A stretch of 46,867 bases of DNA from contig JACJJM010000027.1 of the NCBI GenBank assembly GCA_016900015.1, positions 1 to 46,867 of the forward strand, in the 5' to 3' direction. Each line of letters starts with the position of its first letter. The stretch's first letter is position 1. Of this stretch, positions 42,466 to 46,867 are shown in pieces. A program made the translations under genes and the position numbers. Below the pieces are notes generated by a model that saw only the letters and a program-made list of their open reading frames with translations, was not told the origin of the DNA and searched no databases. This DNA comes from Phocaeicola coprophilus (GTDB taxonomy: Bacteria; Bacteroidota; Bacteroidia; Bacteroidales; Bacteroidaceae).

Positions 42466-43896
42466 TTATCTTTTTTCCAATAGAACGACATTTTCCACAT
42501 GATGTGTATGAGGAAACATGTCGACAGGTTGTACAGCTTTCACCCGATACTTGGCATCGAGCAGTTGCAAGTCACGTGCTTGTGTAGCCGGGTTACAGCT
42601 CACATAGACAATACGTACCGGCTCAGCAAAGAGGATTGTATCAATCACATCCGTGTGCATGCCGGCACGAGGCGGGTCCGTGATGATTACATCCGGGCGA
42701 CCATACTGGTTGATAAACTCCTGCGTCAGCATGTCTTTCATATCACCGGCAAAAAACAAGGTGTTGTCTATGCCATTTATTTCCGAATTGACCTTTGCAT
42801 CCTCGATAGCTTCAGGAACATACTCTATGCCAATAACCTGACGCGACTTGCGCGCCACAAAATTGGCAATCGTTCCAGTCCCAGTGTACAAGTCATAGAC
42901 CAACTCATTCCCTGTCAGTCCGGCAAAATCGCGTGCCACCTTATATAGATTGTAAGCTTGCTCGCTATTTGTCTGATAAAACGATTTAGGACCCACTTTA
43001 AAGCGCAATCCCTCCATTTCCTCATAGATATAATCATTTCCCTTGAACGTCTCGACATCCAAGTCTGAAATCGTATCATTCAGCTTATTATTTATGACAT
43101 ATAACAAGGAAGTGATTTGCGGGAACGTGTCGGCCACGTATTGCAGCAACTCCAACATCTGCTGTCGCCCGGCCTCATCGGTCACGCAGCATTGCAACAA
43201 GACCATCAGTTCGCCAGTCGAAGAAGTTCGAATCATCAAGTTGCGTAACAATCCCCGCGGTTCGTCACCTTTGGCCCGGAAGTTGAAAAACGAGTAGCCA
43301 TGGGCATAAGCGTAATCACGAATCGCATTCCGGATTTGATTGGAAATATCGTCTTGCAACCAACATTTTTCGATAGCCAACACCTTGTCAAAAGCATTAG
43401 GAATGTGGAATCCCACGGCATTCATCTGCTCATAGACAACATTCTGCTTTATTTCGTCTTCTGTAAGCCAACGCTTATTGGAAAACGTAAACTCCAACTT
43501 GTTACGATAAAATGTCGTCTTCGCCGAACCGATAATGGGAGAAATTTCCGGCAACTCGATTTTGCCGATACGAGTTAAGTTGTCGACCACCTGTTGCTGC
43601 TTGTATTTGATTTGTTCTCCATAGGCCAGGCATTGCCATTTACAGCCACCGCACACACCATAATGCTGGCAAAACGGTACGACTCGTTTAGAGGAATACT
43701 TATGATAATGTACGGCCACCGCTTCGGCGTAATGATGCTTTTTACGTGTCACCTGCAAATCAACAATATCACCCGGTACGACATAGGGGACGAACACGAC
43801 CAAATCATCCACACGAGCCAGCGCTTTTCCCTCCGCCGCAACGTCCGTGATAAGTACGTCTTCCAGCAACGGAAGCTGTTTTTTCTTTCGAGCCAT
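42466..43896 (-). CDS. rlmD: RlmD/RumA-type 23S rRNA (uracil-C5)-methyltransferase
   Basis: This 476-residue protein has an N-terminal TRAM domain (about 8-65), an iron-sulfur cluster cysteine motif (PFCQHYGVCGGCKWQC, about 78-93), and a SAM methyltransferase domain with LVYDLYTGTGTIANF, IEYVPEAI and IITDPPRAGMH. The catalytic Cys is in IVYVSCNPATQARDL (about residue 430). RlmD methylates U1939; RlmCD-type enzymes also modify U747, so the exact site is uncertain. It is transcribed together with the pseudouridine synthase downstream. Confidence 0.92.
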   Translation of the reverse strand: MARKKKQLPLLEDVLITDVAAEGKALARVDDLVVFVPYVVPGDIVDLQVTRKKHHYAEAVAVHYHKYSSKRVVPFCQHYGVCGGCKWQCLAYGEQIKYKQQQVVDNLTRIGKIELPEISPIIGSAKTTFYRNKLEFTFSNKRWLTEDEIKQNVVYEQMNAVGFHIPNAFDKVLAIEKCWLQDDISNQIRNAIRDYAYAHGYSFFNFRAKGDEPRGLLRNLMIRTSSTGELMVLLQCCVTDEAGRQQMLELLQYVADTFPQITSLLYVINNKLNDTISDLDVETFKGNDYIYEEMEGLRFKVGPKSFYQTNSEQAYNLYKVARDFAGLTGNELVYDLYTGTGTIANFVARKSRQVIGIEYVPEAIEDAKVNSEINGIDNTLFFAGDMKDMLTQEFINQYGRPDVIITDPPRAGMHTDVIDTILFAEPVRIVYVSCNPATQARDLQLLDAKYRVKAVQPVDMFPHTHHVENVVLLEKR

Positions 43897-43922
43897 TCTT
43901 AGTCAACTTAATAAAATTTCGG

Positions 43923-43955
43923 CAAAGATAGCTATTTTTTCAGGACTATTACAAA
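43923..43955 (-). promoter_or_regulatory. Promoter of rlmD-like gene
   Basis: On the minus strand TTTG (43955-43952), a 21-bp spacer and TATCTTTG (43930-43923) match the consensus about 27 bp before the start codon. Confidence 0.78.
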
Positions 43956-43968
43956 GCAATGATTCAAA

Positions 43969-44001
43969 CCCTCAAATTTTTATTCCACGCCCTCAAATTT
44001 T
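43969..44001 (+). repeat. Tandem 12-bp direct repeat upstream of the ppdK promoter
   Basis: CCCTCAAATTTT at 43969-43980 recurs at 43990-44001, 21 bp apart start to start, or two helical turns. The second copy ends 13 bp before the -33 TTG of the ppdK promoter, a typical activator position. Confidence 0.65.
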
Positions 44002-44014
44002 AAAAAAGATGTTT

Positions 44015-44043
44015 TTGATATTCCGAAGAATACGTTAGTTTTG
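44015..44043 (+). promoter_or_regulatory. Promoter of ppdK
   Basis: TTG (44015-44017), an 18-bp spacer and TAGTTTTG (44036-44043) match the Bacteroidota consensus about 47 bp before ppdK. Confidence 0.68.
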
Positions 44044-44090
44044 CCTACAAATAATTCAATATGACTTTTTAACTAAATTGCACAAATTCT

Positions 44091-46817
44091 ATGAACGAAA
44101 AACGAGTGTATCTCTTTGGCAACGGTAAAGCTGAAGGGAGAGCAGACATGAGAAACCTTTTAGGAGGCAAAGGTGCAAACTTGGCAGAAATGAACCTTAT
44201 CGGTGTTCCTGTACCTCCTGGATTTACAATTACAACAGATGTATGCAATGAATACTATGCAATAGGCAAAGACAATGTGGTGGAGTTGCTGAAAGAAGAT
44301 GTGGCGAAAGCCATTCAGCACATTGAGAGCTTGATGAACTCCAAATTTGGCGATGTCGAAAATCCGCTTTTGGTTTCTGTGCGTTCCGGTGCACGTGCAT
44401 CCATGCCGGGCATGATGGACACAATCCTCAATCTGGGCTTGAACGACGAAGTCGTAGAAGGTATGACCCGCAAGACTGGCAACGCTCGTTTCGCTTGGGA
44501 CTCCTATCGCCGCTTCGTGCAAATGTACGGTGACGTGGTTTTAGGCATGAAGCCGACCAATAAGGAAGACATCGATCCGTTTGAAGCCATCATCGAAGAT
44601 GTCAAGAAAGAAAAAGGCGTCAAACTGGACAATGAACTCGGTGTAGACGAACTGAAAGAGTTGGTACGCCGTTTCAAGGAAGCTGTTAAAGCACAAACCG
44701 GACAAGATTTCCCGACTGATGCACACGAACAACTTTGGGGAGCCATCTGCGCCGTATTTGACTCTTGGATGAACGAACGTGCCATCCTTTACAGAAAAAT
44801 GGAAGGTATTCCGGCTGAATGGGGCACGGCGGTCAACGTCCAAGCCATGGTGTTCGGCAACATGGGCAACACCTCAGCTACTGGCGTTTGCTTCTCACGC
44901 GACGCTGCAACAGGCGAAGACCTGTTCAATGGTGAATACCTCATCAACGCACAAGGCGAAGACGTGGTTGCCGGTATCCGCACGCCTCAACAAATCACAT
45001 TGGAAGGTTCTCGTCGTTGGGCTAAATTGGCTGGAATCGACGAAGCCACCCGCGCAGCCAAATATCCTTCCATGGAAGAGGCCATGCCGGAAATCTACAA
45101 AGAACTTGATGCCATCCAGACCAAACTGGAAAATCACTACCGCGACATGCAAGACATGGAATTCACGGTACAAGAAGGCAAGCTCTGGTTCCTCCAGACA
45201 CGTAACGGAAAACGTACAGGTGCCGCTATGGTGAAAATCGCCATGGACTTGGTACGCCAAGGCATTATCGACGAAAAGACAGCCATCATGCGCGTTGAGC
45301 CCAATAAGTTGGACGAACTGCTCCACCCGATATTTGACAAGGAATCTTTGGCTTCAGCCAAAGTCATCGCCAAGGGTCTTCCCGCATCCCCGGGTGCAGC
45401 TTGCGGCCGTATCATCTTCTTCGCCGAAGATGCAGCCAAATGGGTTTCAGACGGACACAAAGTGATTCTCGTCCGTCTTGAAACTTCTCCCGAAGACCTC
45501 GCCGGCATGCAAGTGGCAGAAGGCATCCTGACCGCACGTGGTGGTATGACATCTCATGCAGCCGTCGTAGCCCGCGGTATGGGAAAATGCTGTGTTTCGG
45601 GTGCTGGTATGCTGAATATCAACTATAAGGACAGAACTGTGGAAGTCGACGGCATCACCCTCAAAGAAGGTGATTTCATTTCTCTGAACGGAACGACCGG
45701 CGAAGTCTATCAAGGACAAGTCAAGACAAAAGCAGCTGAAGTATCAGGCGACTTTGCCGACTTGATGAACCTCTGCAACAAATATACTCGCTTGCAAGTA
45801 CGTACCAACGCTGACACCCCGCACGACGCACAAGTGGCACGCGACTTTGGTGCTGTAGGTATCGGACTCTGCCGCACAGAACACATGTTCTTCGAAGGTG
45901 AGAAAATCAAAGCTATGCGCGAAATGATTTTGGCCGAGACTGCACAAGAACGCCAAAAAGCACTTGAAAAGATTTTGCCTTACCAAAAAGAAGACTTCAA
46001 AGGCATCTTCCGTGCGATGAACGGTTATCCTGTGACCGTGCGTTTGCTCGACCCACCCTTGCACGAGTTCGTGCCTCACGATGAAAAGGGACAACGCGAA
46101 ATGGCAGAGGCCATGCATGTAAGCCTTGACTACATCCGTAAGCGTGTAGAGTCACTGAAAGAACAGAACCCGATGCTTGGACACCGTGGTTGCCGTCTGG
46201 GTAACACCTATCCCGAAATCACTCAAATGCAAACACGCGCCATCCTGAGCGCAGCACTCGAACTGAAGAAAGAAGGCATCGTCTGCCGTCCGGAAATCAT
46301 GGTACCGCTCACCGGTATTCGTTATGAGTTCGAGGCACAAGAGAAAATCATCCGTGCTGAAGCAGAAAAACTCTTTAGCGAACTGAGTGATTCCATCGAA
46401 TATCGCGTAGGTACGATGATCGAAGTGCCGCGTGCTGCCCTTACGGCTGACCGCATCGCCCTGCATGCAGAATTCTTCTCATTTGGTACAAATGACTTGA
46501 CCCAGATGACTTGGGGTTACTCCCGTGACGACATCGCTTCCTTCTTGCCCATCTACTTGGAGAAGAAGATTTTGAAGTTCGACCCGTTCCAGGTACTCGA
46601 TCAAAATGGTGTGGGTCAACTCATCAAAATGGCCACCGAAAAAGGTCGTTCCGTACGTCCGGACCTGAAATGCGGCATCTGTGGTGAACACGGAGGCGAA
46701 CCTTCATCCGTGAAATTCTGCCACCGTGTAGGCTTGAACTACGTTAGCTGCTCACCGTTCCGCGTGCCCATCGCACGCCTGGCTGCCGCTCAAGCTGCTG
46801 TAGAAGATACTCTCTAA
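44091..46817 (+). CDS. ppdK: Pyruvate, phosphate dikinase
   Basis: This 908-residue enzyme interconverts pyruvate, ATP and phosphate with PEP, AMP and PPi, and links the PEP pool to pyruvate. The N-terminal ATP-grasp part opens GNGKAEGRADMRNLLGGKGANLAEM, trimmed here, with SVRSGARASMPGMMDTILNLG (shortened) as a nucleotide-binding segment. The swivelling phosphohistidine is His489 in GGMTSHAAVVARG. The PEP/pyruvate barrel includes DFGAVGIGLCRTEHMFF (about 586-602), and Cys864 in GICGEHGGEP is the catalytic acid near the C-terminus. Length (about 870-910) and all motifs are intact. It has its own promoter and stands as a single gene in the window. Confidence 0.97.
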   Translation: MNEKRVYLFGNGKAEGRADMRNLLGGKGANLAEMNLIGVPVPPGFTITTDVCNEYYAIGKDNVVELLKEDVAKAIQHIESLMNSKFGDVENPLLVSVRSGARASMPGMMDTILNLGLNDEVVEGMTRKTGNARFAWDSYRRFVQMYGDVVLGMKPTNKEDIDPFEAIIEDVKKEKGVKLDNELGVDELKELVRRFKEAVKAQTGQDFPTDAHEQLWGAICAVFDSWMNERAILYRKMEGIPAEWGTAVNVQAMVFGNMGNTSATGVCFSRDAATGEDLFNGEYLINAQGEDVVAGIRTPQQITLEGSRRWAKLAGIDEATRAAKYPSMEEAMPEIYKELDAIQTKLENHYRDMQDMEFTVQEGKLWFLQTRNGKRTGAAMVKIAMDLVRQGIIDEKTAIMRVEPNKLDELLHPIFDKESLASAKVIAKGLPASPGAACGRIIFFAEDAAKWVSDGHKVILVRLETSPEDLAGMQVAEGILTARGGMTSHAAVVARGMGKCCVSGAGMLNINYKDRTVEVDGITLKEGDFISLNGTTGEVYQGQVKTKAAEVSGDFADLMNLCNKYTRLQVRTNADTPHDAQVARDFGAVGIGLCRTEHMFFEGEKIKAMREMILAETAQERQKALEKILPYQKEDFKGIFRAMNGYPVTVRLLDPPLHEFVPHDEKGQREMAEAMHVSLDYIRKRVESLKEQNPMLGHRGCRLGNTYPEITQMQTRAILSAALELKKEGIVCRPEIMVPLTGIRYEFEAQEKIIRAEAEKLFSELSDSIEYRVGTMIEVPRAALTADRIALHAEFFSFGTNDLTQMTWGYSRDDIASFLPIYLEKKILKFDPFQVLDQNGVGQLIKMATEKGRSVRPDLKCGICGEHGGEPSSVKFCHRVGLNYVSCSPFRVPIARLAAAQAAVEDTL

Positions 46818-46867
46818 TTTATATCTCTCACAAATATGGCCTTGACATTCGTTGTGAAACGAGCGTC

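Noticed and set aside
46836-46867. Possible start of a next gene (MALTFVVKRAS) at the right edge
   Set aside because: Only 32 bases are available, so no coding claim can be supported.

Overview
The window looks like the chromosome of a gut-type Bacteroidales, probably Bacteroidaceae. This rests on repeated Bacteroidota-type promoters (TTG or TTTG, 17-23 bp, then TAnnTTTG), on Bacteroides-typical proteins (DUF4270 and DUF4836 lipoproteins, DUF5063, HU-like proteins with Bacteroidota architecture), and on the neighbourhood panD-panC, truncated GT5 protein, DUF4270 lipoprotein. It also carries the succinate-to-propionate genes and pyruvate phosphate dikinase. No species call is possible from the sequence alone.

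Region 1 (1-7920) is accessory DNA. A TetR regulator is followed by a tyrosine recombinase with all catalytic residues. Downstream, in the same direction, lies an array of small genes that look like orphan immunity genes against interbacterial toxins: a PoNi-like (DUF1911) protein, a DUF7691-like protein, an LRR-NTF2 fusion, a TfoX-N-like fusion, a Tdi1-like (DUF1851) protein, a broken HU gene and a TPR protein. No toxin gene is visible. Four ~60-bp intergenic elements separate the cassettes. Each has a central hairpin (in three of them AACGS/SCGTT) inside weaker outer inverted repeats, like integron attachment sites. I read the locus as a recombinase-associated acquired interbacterial defence (rAID-type) array, and it is the most interesting part of the window.

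Region 2 (8084-20672) is core metabolism: a FemAB/GNAT-like protein; a five-gene methylmalonyl-CoA epimerase/decarboxylase operon (epimerase, carboxyltransferase, an unusual lamin-tail/OadG lipoprotein, biotin carrier, Na+-pumping beta subunit); panC-panD on the opposite strand; a GT5-like protein with the DUF4270 lipoprotein; and an S9 peptidase lipoprotein.

Region 3 (20852-31348) holds tRNA-Gln(CTG), rsfS-ftsH-cdsA, tRNA-Pro(TGG), and a long run hisH-hisA-hisF-hisIE-ftsE-like-lysC-lysA, so histidine and lysine/aspartate-family synthesis are transcribed together.

Region 4 (31444-39595) is mostly minus strand: an HU-like gene with 22-bp iterons upstream, then a probable operon rsmE, DUF4836 lipoprotein, ABC ATPase, ABC permease, YjbQ; a predicted free-standing small RNA; and DUF5063, 3'-5' exonuclease, rlmI.

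Region 5 (40142-46817) has a secreted GH28 pectinase-type enzyme, a pseudouridine synthase with an RlmD-type methyltransferase on the minus strand, and pyruvate phosphate dikinase. Three intergenic regions share a GC-rich hairpin element that may be a dispersed REP-like repeat.
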